Below, piece after piece: positions 1 to 7,817 of a DNA stretch of 28,741 nt (positions within the stretch are counted from its first letter, which is position 1; each line of letters starts with the position of its first letter). This stretch comes from Candidatus Campbelliibacteriota bacterium. Lineage in GTDB: Bacteria > Patescibacteriota > Minisyncoccia > Phycocordibacterales > CSBR16-193. The stretch lies in contig SKVL01000021.1 in NCBI GenBank assembly GCA_007129455.1, forward strand, positions 1 to 28,741, given 5' to 3'. Made by a program: the position numbers and the translations under genes. The notes under the pieces were generated by a model. It saw only the letters and a program-made list of their open reading frames with translations. It made no database searches and was not told the DNA's origin.

Positions 1-1619
1 CATTCATTGTCGGAGGGGTCAAGGAAGACGAGGACATCGTAAAAGCGGCAAAACGGGAAGTGGAAGAGGAGACGGGTTATTTTGATTTGGAGTTTAAGAA
101 GATGACGCCTTTTCATGTTGAAGCATACTACTTCGCGGCGCACAAGGATGAGAACAGAAAGGCACTGACAAGCGCGGTTCACTTTGAACTGAAAAGTAAG
201 AAGCGCAGAGAGGTCTCGGCGGAAGAAAACGGGAAGCACGAGGTTGTGTGGCACTCGCTCCAAGAGGTCGCCGACTCCATGACCTGCGCCGAGCTTGATG
301 TTTGGTTAGAGTGGTTAAGAAAAGACGGTGAGTACGCCTACACGGGGCAAGGGGTTTTGGAAAACTCCGGAGAGTTCTCCGGAGTTGAGAGTGAGGATGC
401 CAAAAGAGCCATAAACAAAAAGGTTGGGGGGAGGAAAAAGATAAAGTACAGACTCAAGGACTGGGTCTTCTCAAGACAGCGTTACTGGGGGGAGCCCATA
501 CCACTCGTTCACTGCGCGGTCTGCGGGGTGGTTCCGGTTCCGGAGAAAGATCTGCCTTTGAAGCTTCCCGGGGTTAAGTCGTATGAGCCGACCGGAACGG
601 GAGAGTCGCCACTTGCCGATATCTCCTCGTGGGTCAACACCAAATGTCCCAAGTGCGGTGGAAGCGCCCGAAGGGAGACAAACACCATGCCTCAGTGGGC
701 GGGATCTTGCTGGTACTATTTGCGCTATATTGATCCGAAGAACAACAGAAGGTTCGCTTCCGAGAAGAAAGAAAAGTACTGGATGCCGGTCGATCTCTAC
801 GTCGGCGGAGTGGAGCATGCGACTCGCCACCTCATATACTCGCGCTTTTGGCACAAGTTTTTGTACGATCAAGGTTTTTTGAGTTCCAAAGAGCCTTTCA
901 AAGCGCTCCGAAACCAAGGTTTGATAATGGGTTCCGACGGTAGGAAGATGAGCAAGAGGTGGGGGAACATCATCAGCCCCGACGATGTGGTAAACGACGT
1001 CGGCGCCGACTCGATGCGCCTCTATGAAATGTTCATGGGGCCTTTTGAGGGAGAAGTCTCTTGGAGCACCAACGGGCTTATGGGGGTCAGGCGTTTTTTG
1101 GATAAGGTTTGGCGACTCTCGGAGAAGATCTCACCGTCGCAAAAAGGAAACAAAGAGATAACGACACTGATCCACAAGACCGTCAAAAAGGTGGGAGAGG
1201 ATATTCACTCTTTCTCGCTGAACACCGCCGTCTCATCTTTGATGATACTGGTCAACCGGATGGATAAGGAAGAGAGTATTTCCAAGAAAGACTTTAAAAC
1301 ATTACTTGTTCTTCTCTCGCCCTTCGCTCCGCACGTCAGTGAAGAGCTTTGGGAGAAGTTGGGAGGTAAGACCTCCGTCCACAGAGCAAAGTGGCCTGAG
1401 TATAATCCGGAAAAGATCTTGGATGAGTTCTCCATGATCGCAATCCAGATAAATGGAAAGACACGAGGGGAGGTGGAGGTCCCCGCAGATTCCACGGAAA
1501 AAGAGGTCTTGGAAGAGGTCCGAAAAGGCAAAGTTTACACCCGCTGGTGCGAGGGAGAGAAGATAAAAAAGGTCATCTACATCCCCGGAAGGATAATCAA
1601 CATCGTCCTGTGGAAATAG
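1..1619 (+). CDS. leuS: Leucyl-tRNA synthetase, C-terminal part, with a Nudix domain inside the editing region (5' end outside window)
   Basis: Charges tRNA-Leu with leucine in the cytoplasm. The reading frame is open from base 3, so the gene begins upstream; the GTG at 60 is an internal valine. A complete Nudix box (G-x5-E-x7-REVEEETGY) is encoded at 12-80, followed by a Nudix-like body to about 330. Editing-domain (CP1) sequence then resumes with AYTGQGVLENSGEF at 336. After it come RLKDWVFSRQRYWGEPIP, a zinc knuckle with two CxxC pairs (CAVC, CPKC), the KMSKS loop as KMSKR (945-959), the anticodon-binding helices and the C-terminal domain ending at TAG 1619. The HIGH motif, the editing threonines and the universal editing Asp lie upstream and cannot be checked. 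Enzyme identity is certain. What the Nudix part does is unknown. Confidence 0.97.
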   Translation, partial: FIVGGVKEDEDIVKAAKREVEEETGYFDLEFKKMTPFHVEAYYFAAHKDENRKALTSAVHFELKSKKRREVSAEENGKHEVVWHSLQEVADSMTCAELDVWLEWLRKDGEYAYTGQGVLENSGEFSGVESEDAKRAINKKVGGRKKIKYRLKDWVFSRQRYWGEPIPLVHCAVCGVVPVPEKDLPLKLPGVKSYEPTGTGESPLADISSWVNTKCPKCGGSARRETNTMPQWAGSCWYYLRYIDPKNNRRFASEKKEKYWMPVDLYVGGVEHATRHLIYSRFWHKFLYDQGFLSSKEPFKALRNQGLIMGSDGRKMSKRWGNIISPDDVVNDVGADSMRLYEMFMGPFEGEVSWSTNGLMGVRRFLDKVWRLSEKISPSQKGNKEITTLIHKTVKKVGEDIHSFSLNTAVSSLMILVNRMDKEESISKKDFKTLLVLLSPFAPHVSEELWEKLGGKTSVHRAKWPEYNPEKILDEFSMIAIQINGKTRGEVEVPADSTEKEVLEEVRKGKVYTRWCEGEKIKKVIYIPGRIINIVLWK

Positions 1620-1621
1620 AT

Positions 1622-1650
1622 TTGAAAAATATTTTTATATATGGTATAAC
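1622..1650 (+). promoter_or_regulatory. Promoter for the sigma4/HARE-HTH gene
   Basis: TTGAAA (1622-1627), 17-base spacer, TATAAC (1645-1650), with a TGG extended -10 just before the hexamer. It starts right after the leuS stop. The predicted leader is about 87 bases, AT-rich, with no Shine-Dalgarno and no strong hairpin. Confidence 0.65.
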
Positions 1651-1743
1651 TACTGATACATTTGTGTAAAAGTTAGAAAATAAGCCAAAAAATAGAAAAA
1701 TTAGAGAGTTTAAAAAATAACTTTATCAATAGAAATAATCAAC

Positions 1744-2784
1744 ATGCCTAAAACCGCTATTGTCACTTTCAAGCCCAAACAGGTAAATAAACTGCTCCTC
1801 CAACCGCTCTCCGACAGGGGGCGGGAGATCATCATGGAACGTCACGGCTTGGGCGACAGCGTAATCAAGAAAACACTTGAGGCCATAGGTAAAAAGTACG
1901 GAATAACTCGCGAGCGTGTAAGACAGATCGAGAAGCACTCGGTGGCAACCATAAAAGCGTCCAAAGAGTACAAGAAGTGCTCACATGTTTTTGATGAGCT
2001 TCATGACGTCATAAAGGGCATGGGTTCGGTTGTTTCCGAAGACGACCTTTTAAAATATCTGGCGCAAGACAAACCTACCCAAAACCACTTCCACTTCCTT
2101 CTTTATCTGGATGATTACTTCAACAAAGAAAAAGAGGACGGCCAGTTCAAACCTCGCTGGAATGTCGATGCGGAACTCTCCGTAAAGATTCACGAATCTC
2201 TGCACAAAGTCTACCAGAGTCTGTCGGATGAAGAGTTGGTCTCCGAGCCGGATATGATAAAAAGATTTTTAAGGTACCTCGAAGATGTCTCCGATGATTA
2301 CAAAAAAGAAGAGATCGCCCGAAGGTGGCTTTCCATCTCCAAGAAAATATCCAAAAATCCTCTGGGCGAGTGGGGAAAGTCCAGCTCGACCAACATAAAC
2401 ACCAAAGGAATGAGAGATTACGCCTTTTTGGTTTTGAGAAAGCAGGGTAAACCGATTCATTTCCGCGAAGTGGCCAGAGCGATTGAAGAGACCTTCAGCA
2501 GAAAGGCCCACGTTGCAACAACTCACAATGAGCTTATAAAAGACCCGCGTTTCGTATTGGTAGGCAGAGGACTCTACGCTCTCAAAGACTGGGGATACAC
2601 CGGCGGAGTGGTGAGAGACGTGATAAAAAGAATTCTCGAGAAAAAGGGGCCGCTTCCGACGGATGAAATCGTTAAGGAGGTTCTCAAAGAAAGGTTTGTC
2701 AGAGAGAACACTATTTTAGTCAATCTTCAAAATTCCAACTACTTCATGAGAGATCGAGATGGTCTCTTTCATGTGGTAGAATAA
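1744..2784 (+). CDS. Sigma-70 region-4-like HTH protein with C-terminal HARE-HTH winged helices
   Basis: Predicted DNA-binding transcription factor of 346 aa. Residues about 46-70 (AIGKKYGITRERVRQIEKH) match the helix-turn-helix of sigma-70 region 4, which reads the -35 box. No region 2 is present, so this is not a full sigma factor. A middle helical, acidic segment (about 75-210) is unrecognised. Residues about 221-285 look like a HARE-HTH/RpoE-delta winged helix (YAFLVLRKQGKPIHFREVARAI, ending GRGLYALKDWGY), and about 290-345 look like a second winged helix (ILEKKGPLPTDEIVKEVL). It has its own promoter and is followed after 8 bases by the membrane protein at 2793, probably co-transcribed. 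Sigma-like HTH plus HARE-HTH suggests a RNA polymerase-associated regulator; the target genes cannot be read from the sequence. Confidence 0.8.
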   Translation: MPKTAIVTFKPKQVNKLLLQPLSDRGREIIMERHGLGDSVIKKTLEAIGKKYGITRERVRQIEKHSVATIKASKEYKKCSHVFDELHDVIKGMGSVVSEDDLLKYLAQDKPTQNHFHFLLYLDDYFNKEKEDGQFKPRWNVDAELSVKIHESLHKVYQSLSDEELVSEPDMIKRFLRYLEDVSDDYKKEEIARRWLSISKKISKNPLGEWGKSSSTNINTKGMRDYAFLVLRKQGKPIHFREVARAIEETFSRKAHVATTHNELIKDPRFVLVGRGLYALKDWGYTGGVVRDVIKRILEKKGPLPTDEIVKEVLKERFVRENTILVNLQNSNYFMRDRDGLFHVVE

Positions 2785-2792
2785 AGGCACGT

Positions 2793-4166
2793 ATGCCGGA
2801 TGAACCAACTTCACCCCCCGAGGACACGAAGGATAACGAGAAAAAGAATTCCGACGATATAATCCGATTGGCGGTGTATATTTTTGTCGGTCTGATTCCC
2901 TTTGTAGTGATTGCCGCTTTAATATTTATCATCAAATATACAAGCGGTCAGGTCGAGTTATTCCTAAAGGTGCTTTTGGGTGCTCTTCTTGTTTTTTTGC
3001 CTTTTCTATTTACTTTCGCAACGATCAAAGCCTACCTGGCGCACAAACGAATATCCTTTTTCATTGAACAAGGATCTGTCTTGATGGAAATCAAGGTGCC
3101 CAAAGACACAAACAAACCACTCATTGCCATGGAACTCCTCCTGGAATCATTACATCAAACCGGAGGCGAGGGGACATTCATAGATCGCTGGATAAAAGGA
3201 AAGACCAGAGCTTGGTTTTCTTTGGAAATGATCTCTTTGGAGGGGCAGATTCACTTCTTCATTTGGATGCGAAAGGCCTGGAAAAGACATGTGGAGGCGG
3301 CTGTTTATTCACATTACCCGGATGCCGAAGTTCATGAGGTCGAAGACTATACGAACTACATTCCTTTTGATCTCAAAAAGTACAACTTATGGGCCTGCGA
3401 GTATAAATTAAATAAACCCGATCCATATCCGATAAGAACTTACATCGATTACGGTTTGGACAGAGAAGTAAAAGGAGAATACATAGTGGACCCCATAAAC
3501 TCCATTCTTGAGTTTTTGGCCTCAATCAATAAAGGTGAGTTCATCTGGGTACAAATATTGGTGAGAGCTCATAAGAAAGAGAAGAAGAAGAAAGGGAAGC
3601 TGTTTAAAAAGGTTGACTGGAAGGATGAGGGACGAGAGATAATTGATAAAATGATAAAAGACAACGCACCTCCCAAGCTCTCTTTAAGAATTGACGAGGA
3701 CCCCAAAGAGGGTCCGCCATCAATAAACCTGACAACATGGCAGTCGGAGATGATCAAAGCGATAGAGAGGAACTTGAGCAAGAGAGCATTCGACTTTGGT
3801 ATACGCTCTTTGTACATCGCCGAGAAGGACTCCTTCAATCCTATTACCATAAGCGGTCTAGTAAGTGTTTTCAAGCAATACAACTACGAGCACATGAACG
3901 GCTTTGCCCCGACAAGGGGGCACACCGTATTCGATTACCCGTGGCAAGATTTCAAGGAGATAAGGAAAAAAAAGATTTCTTGGCAGATGTACGATGCATA
4001 TAAATGGAGGTCGTATTTTTATCCACCGTACAAATCTCCGCACGGAGTTATGAGTACCGAAGAGTTGGCAACCATATTCCACATTCCGGGCGAATCTTCC
4101 ACCACCCCGACACTGCCTCGCGTAACTTCAAGAAAAGGTGACGCTCCAACAAATCTTCCCGTCTAG
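2793..4166 (+). CDS. Membrane protein resembling the N-terminal partner domain of CPR VirD4/HerA-like ATPases
   Basis: 457 aa. A short charged N-terminus is followed by two transmembrane helices (about 24-47 and 55-77), then a large soluble region. Sequence such as MEIKVPKDTNKPLIAMELLLE, the segment ending VYSHYPDAEVHEVEDY and the tail ELATIFHIPG...TLPRVTSRKG resembles the membrane-anchored domain that in CPR genomes precedes a type IV secretion-like VirD4/HerA ATPase (I believe Pfam calls it DUF8128; unverified). No Walker A or B motif is present and no ATPase gene follows, so the motor must be encoded elsewhere if it exists. It probably sits in the cytoplasmic membrane as part of a DNA or protein translocation machine. 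It is 8 bases downstream of the sigma4/HARE gene and followed by a terminator-like hairpin. Confidence 0.7.
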   Translation: MPDEPTSPPEDTKDNEKKNSDDIIRLAVYIFVGLIPFVVIAALIFIIKYTSGQVELFLKVLLGALLVFLPFLFTFATIKAYLAHKRISFFIEQGSVLMEIKVPKDTNKPLIAMELLLESLHQTGGEGTFIDRWIKGKTRAWFSLEMISLEGQIHFFIWMRKAWKRHVEAAVYSHYPDAEVHEVEDYTNYIPFDLKKYNLWACEYKLNKPDPYPIRTYIDYGLDREVKGEYIVDPINSILEFLASINKGEFIWVQILVRAHKKEKKKKGKLFKKVDWKDEGREIIDKMIKDNAPPKLSLRIDEDPKEGPPSINLTTWQSEMIKAIERNLSKRAFDFGIRSLYIAEKDSFNPITISGLVSVFKQYNYEHMNGFAPTRGHTVFDYPWQDFKEIRKKKISWQMYDAYKWRSYFYPPYKSPHGVMSTEELATIFHIPGESSTTPTLPRVTSRKGDAPTNLPV

Positions 4167-4182
4167 ACCTCACTTTGGTATC

Positions 4183-4210
4183 AAGGCTCAAAAGAACAGG
4201 CCTTCTTTTT
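4183..4210 (+). terminator. Terminator-like hairpin directly before mltG
   Basis: AAGGCT (4183-4188) pairs with GGCCTT (4199-4204), one pair being G-T, around a 10-base loop; CTTTTT follows. It ends two bases before the mltG ATG, so it could close the upstream operon or attenuate mltG. The stem is short. Confidence 0.5.
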
Positions 4211-4212
4211 AA

Positions 4213-5187
4213 ATGAGTATGCAAAACACAGATACAAAAAAAGTCTCCATCAAAAAAACAATCGCAAGCATTACAGTTTTGGCTCTGTGCTCCGCGACTG
4301 TGGCTTTTGTTCTCCTTATCGCCCCACCAAACAACTTCAAAGAACCCTCAACCGTTGAGATAGAAGAGGGGAAAAGCTTAAGCGACATAGCCGAGAAGAT
4401 GCATGAAGAGCACATTATCCGCTCACCTTTCTGGTTCAGGGCCTTCGTCATCCTCTACCAAGGAGAACGCCGTGTACCCGCCGGACAGTACTATTTCAAC
4501 AGTCCTGAGCCTGTCTACCAAATCGCTCGAAGAGTTTCCGACGGTGACTTCGGAATGAAGCCCTTAAGGGCAACCATCATTGAAGGTTGGAATCTTTACC
4601 ACATAGCGGATTATCTTGAAGAAAGATTCGTTATGTTCGACCGTGACTTGTTCTTCTCAATTGTCAAAGAGGGCTATTTGGCGCCCGACACCTATTTCTT
4701 CTTTCCGTTAAGTACAACGGAACAGTTGGTTGAAAAAATGACAAAGAACTTTGATTTGAAGATGGGGAAGATCAAAGAAGAGATGGTTATCGATCGCCCC
4801 TTGGAAGATATTCTTATAATGGCCTCGATTCTGGAGGCCGAGGCCAACACGGTGGAAAGCAAGCGAAAAGTATCCGACATTCTATGGAGAAGATTAGAAG
4901 CGGATATGCCTCTTCAGGTTGACGCGACTTTCATCTATATCAATAACAAGAACACGTACCAACTTACCCTCGATGATCTTCAGATAGATAACCCCTACAA
5001 CACATACAAATTTACGGGTCTTCCTCCAACCCCGATAAACAACCCGAGTATAAACGCCATCAAGGCGGCGATAGATCCGTTGGAAAATCCTTATTGGTAC
5101 TTCCTTTCCGATCTTTCGGGTAATATGTACTACGGCCGTGACTTTGATGAACATCAATATAACAGGGCCAACTATTTGAGAAGGTAA
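4213..5187 (+). CDS. mltG: Endolytic murein transglycosylase MltG (YceG-like)
   Basis: Cleaves nascent peptidoglycan strands at the outer face of the membrane to end glycan chains. 324 aa. One N-terminal transmembrane anchor (about 15-37), a LysM-like segment (about 46-110), then the YceG catalytic domain. The catalytic glutamate is E208 in ASILEAEA, corresponding to E218 of E. coli MltG. Family signatures DNPYNTYKFTGLPPTPINNPS and YWYFLSD...DFDEHQYN are intact. The start is ATG 4213 or ATG 4219; both give the same anchor. No Shine-Dalgarno. Full-length family member, which implies this organism makes a peptidoglycan wall. Confidence 0.95.
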   Translation: MSMQNTDTKKVSIKKTIASITVLALCSATVAFVLLIAPPNNFKEPSTVEIEEGKSLSDIAEKMHEEHIIRSPFWFRAFVILYQGERRVPAGQYYFNSPEPVYQIARRVSDGDFGMKPLRATIIEGWNLYHIADYLEERFVMFDRDLFFSIVKEGYLAPDTYFFFPLSTTEQLVEKMTKNFDLKMGKIKEEMVIDRPLEDILIMASILEAEANTVESKRKVSDILWRRLEADMPLQVDATFIYINNKNTYQLTLDDLQIDNPYNTYKFTGLPPTPINNPSINAIKAAIDPLENPYWYFLSDLSGNMYYGRDFDEHQYNRANYLRR

Positions 5188-5280
5188 CAACACTGAAAAG
5201 TAGACTTCCAAGTAACAAACAATTGTCGGTTTCGAACACGGCAGTTAAAAAACGGAAGTAATATTCGATAACGGACAACG

Positions 5281-6378
5281 ATGACGGAAAAAAATCAAAA
5301 AACTGTATATGTGGGGCTCTCCGGAGGGGTGGACAGCTCGGTGTCAGCTCTGTTACTCAAGGAACAAGGGTTTCAGGTTGTCGGCGTCTTTATTGACACT
5401 TGGCATCCTGATTTTCTTGAGTGCACCGCCGGAGATGATAGAAGAGACGCTATGCGAGTTTGTGATGTCCTTAATATTCCCTTCAAAGTGTTCGATGCCA
5501 AAGCTCGGTACAAAAACAAGGTCGCCGATTACATGATAGGGGAGTACGGAGCGGGCAGAACCCCCAATCCCGATATAATGTGTAACAAACATGTAAAGTT
5601 CGGAATATTTTTTGATTGGGCCACTGAACAGGGGGCCGACATGGTGGCCACCGGCCATTACGCAAGGGTCCGAAAGGTGAAAAAACCAAACGGAAAAACG
5701 GAACACCACCTCTTGAAAGGAAAAGACAAAAATAAAGACCAATCATATTTTCTTTGGGCGGTCTCGGCCGAAGTCTTCTCAAAAGTTGTTTTTCCCATCG
5801 GTGAAATGGAGAAAAAGAATGTCAGAAAAACCGCAGAGTCCTCGGGTCTGCCAACAGCAACAAAAAAGGACAGTCAAGGAATATGTTTTTTAGGTAAAGT
5901 GGATATCAAACAGTTCCTGTCTCACTACATCCCCTCCAAAAAGGGTGACGTAATTGATGAGGGCGGTTCGGTCATAGGTTTTCATGACGGAGCCCATTTT
6001 TACACGATTGGACAGAGGCACGGCTTTACCGTGGAGAAAAAAAGCCCGGACAGTTCTCCTTTTTACATAACTGGAAAAGACATTTCAAAGAACATTTTAA
6101 GGGTCTCGGCGAACCCTCGAGGTAACGCCACTAAAGAAATCTTTCTCTCCAATGAAAACAGGATACCAGAGGAAGCTTTTCATGAATTTGAAGGAAAGTC
6201 CGTCTCATGTATGATAAGGTACAGACAAGCGGATGTTCCTTGCCGATTCTCACTAGAGAAATCGGGAACAGTCATTGTCCCCAAGAGACCTTTACACAAT
6301 ACGGCACCGGGTCAATCGCTTGTTATATACAAAGATGAGCGTTGTATAGGTGGAGGAATTATTGATAAGATAAATTAA
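5281..6378 (+). CDS. mnmA: tRNA-specific 2-thiouridylase MnmA
   Basis: Installs the 2-thio group on wobble uridine 34 of tRNA-Lys, -Glu and -Gln, using ATP and a persulfide relay. 365 aa. The PP-loop SGGVDSS is at 14-20. The catalytic cysteines are C101 (NPDIMCNKHVKF) and C202 (DSQGICFLG). The family blocks ATGHYARV, KDKNKDQSYFLW and FYTIGQRHG are present. The ATG follows a 93-base intergenic stretch with no Shine-Dalgarno; GATAAC ends eight bases before the ATG, but no clear -35 goes with it. The next gene starts two bases after the stop, so the nuclease gene is probably co-transcribed. Confidence 0.97.
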   Translation: MTEKNQKTVYVGLSGGVDSSVSALLLKEQGFQVVGVFIDTWHPDFLECTAGDDRRDAMRVCDVLNIPFKVFDAKARYKNKVADYMIGEYGAGRTPNPDIMCNKHVKFGIFFDWATEQGADMVATGHYARVRKVKKPNGKTEHHLLKGKDKNKDQSYFLWAVSAEVFSKVVFPIGEMEKKNVRKTAESSGLPTATKKDSQGICFLGKVDIKQFLSHYIPSKKGDVIDEGGSVIGFHDGAHFYTIGQRHGFTVEKKSPDSSPFYITGKDISKNILRVSANPRGNATKEIFLSNENRIPEEAFHEFEGKSVSCMIRYRQADVPCRFSLEKSGTVIVPKRPLHNTAPGQSLVIYKDERCIGGGIIDKIN

Positions 6379-6380
6379 CA

Positions 6381-7223
6381 ATGAGCTTGGAGATTATAGT
6401 TAAAAAGGCAAACGGAGAACGCGAAGCATTCGATCCGCAAAAACTGACAGACTCTCTGGGGCTTGCCGGAGCCTCAAAAAAAGAGACGGAAGAGGTATTA
6501 AGCAAGGTGGAAAGCATTCTCTACCATGACATACCGACCAAAAAAATATATCGGAAGGCTTTTTCCGAGCTCAAAAATCTCAAAAAATCCGTCGCAGTAA
6601 GCTACTCTTTGAACGAGGCGGTAATGGAGTTGGGTCCGACGGGATTTCCTTTCGAAAGGTTTGTTGCCAAAGTCTTCTCCAGACTTGGATATGAGACGGA
6701 GGTCGGAGTCAGAATGCGTGGAATGTGCATAGAGCACGAGATAGATTTTCTAGCCTGTCACGACTCACATATCTTTATCGCCGAGACCAAATTCCATAAC
6801 GAGCACGGTCTGAAAAGCAACCTACAAACCGCCCTTTATGTGAAAGCTCGTTTTGACGATCTGTGGGAGAGTCCATACCTCTCAAAAGAAACCAAACCTC
6901 ACTCGGTCTGGCTGATAACCAATACCAAGTTCACCGACAGCGCTTTAACCTATGGAGAGTGTGCCGGGATAACAATGGTAAGTTGGAACTACCCTCAGAA
7001 AGATAACCTCCAGGAACTTATAGAAAAAAGTCGTCTTCATCCGGTTACGGCGATTTCGAGCTTGTCAAAAAGTGAGAAAAAGAGACTCCTTCAACAAAAT
7101 GTGGTTCTCTGTCGAGACCTTCTTGAACACTCAAGTAAACTGGAACTTTACGGGATCAACCCCAGAAAACACAGAGCCACCCTGGATGAGGCGGAGCTAA
7201 TTATTAATTCAAATAAAGAATAA
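6381..7223 (+). CDS. ATP-cone domain fused to a Mrr-like PD-(D/E)XK nuclease domain
   Basis: 280 aa. Residues about 4-88 match an ATP-cone, the nucleotide-sensing domain of ribonucleotide reductases and NrdR (IVKKANGEREAFDPQKL at the start, YSLNEAVMEL near the end). Residues about 89-220 look like a restriction-endonuclease (Mrr-type) fold: E92 in FPFERFVAKVF, D122 in HEIDFLA and E135-T-K137 in FIAETKFHN form the PD-(D/E)XK set. The C-terminal 60 residues are helical and unassigned. By family knowledge, such fusions are thought to be nucleotide-gated nucleases, but no substrate is known to me. It lies two bases after mnmA and one base before the next gene. No methyltransferase neighbour is present, so a classical restriction system is unlikely. 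Confidence 0.8.
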   Translation: MSLEIIVKKANGEREAFDPQKLTDSLGLAGASKKETEEVLSKVESILYHDIPTKKIYRKAFSELKNLKKSVAVSYSLNEAVMELGPTGFPFERFVAKVFSRLGYETEVGVRMRGMCIEHEIDFLACHDSHIFIAETKFHNEHGLKSNLQTALYVKARFDDLWESPYLSKETKPHSVWLITNTKFTDSALTYGECAGITMVSWNYPQKDNLQELIEKSRLHPVTAISSLSKSEKKRLLQQNVVLCRDLLEHSSKLELYGINPRKHRATLDEAELIINSNKE

Positions 7224-7224
7224 A

Positions 7225-7764
7225 ATGATGGATTCATACGAACAAAAATCCTTTCTCTCTGGATTAACTGGCATCTCAAAGATTTCAATACTCATATTTA
7301 TAGTTGTCATCGTGTTCGGGGTCTTTATCATACTGAAAGAAGATGACGGATTTATGACGGACGAGGAAGAGGTTCTGCAAGAAGAAGCATCGCAAGAAGA
7401 AACAGCGGGAGAAGAAACATTGAATGAAAGTCTTAACGACAGTTTGAAAGTTCTCGACCAGGAAGCGGGAGACTCGGTGTTAATTTCCGAGATGTCCCTG
7501 ACCGACAATCGCTGGGTGGTGATACATGAAGACATGAACGGAGAGCCGGGTAATATTCTCGGCGCTCGACTTTTCACAAAAGAAAACACGACGGGCGAGG
7601 TGCAACTCTTGAGAGGAACGGGAGAGGGAAAACTTTACCATGCAATCTTATACATAGTGGCTGAAAGAGAAAGAAATCAAGATCGACTTTTTGACACCGA
7701 CAGAGATCTGCCTCTGGTCAAAGAAGGGGGAGACATCCGCATCGCCTCCTTCAGAACCTTCTGA
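7225..7764 (+). CDS. Membrane-anchored protein with DUF7282-like extracytoplasmic domain
   Basis: 179 aa. A short N-terminal cytoplasmic segment, one transmembrane helix (about 18-38), then a glutamate-rich linker (about 39-75). The C-terminal domain (about 78-179) carries NRWVVIHEDMNGEPGNILGA, which resembles the DUF7282 family of secreted beta-sandwich domains. It is probably anchored with the domain outside the membrane. Function unknown. The ATG (7225, or the adjacent 7228) lies one base after the nuclease stop, so the two are likely translated from one message. No Shine-Dalgarno. Confidence 0.75.
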   Translation: MMDSYEQKSFLSGLTGISKISILIFIVVIVFGVFIILKEDDGFMTDEEEVLQEEASQEETAGEETLNESLNDSLKVLDQEAGDSVLISEMSLTDNRWVVIHEDMNGEPGNILGARLFTKENTTGEVQLLRGTGEGKLYHAILYIVAERERNQDRLFDTDRDLPLVKEGGDIRIASFRTF

Positions 7765-7769
7765 TACCG

Positions 7770-7793
7770 AATTAATAAATAAAAGTATTAATT
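7770..7793 (+). terminator. AT-only hairpin after the DUF7282-like gene
   Basis: AATTAATA (7770-7777) pairs with TATTAATT (7786-7793) around an 8-base loop, followed by an A/T-rich run. No G-C pairs, so it is weak; it may help end transcription or be chance in an AT-rich gap. Confidence 0.25.
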
Positions 7794-7817
7794 TAAAATT
7801 TTAATAACATATGTACG

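Noticed and set aside
60..62. GTG as a start codon for leuS
   Set aside because: The frame is open back to base 3 and the GTG encodes the valine of the Nudix box.
5353..5782. Two minus-strand frames of 129 and 99 codons inside mnmA
   Set aside because: Opposite-strand shadows of a fully conserved enzyme.
6381..7223. Classical restriction-modification endonuclease
   Set aside because: No methyltransferase or specificity gene is adjacent, and the ATP-cone fusion points to a different role.
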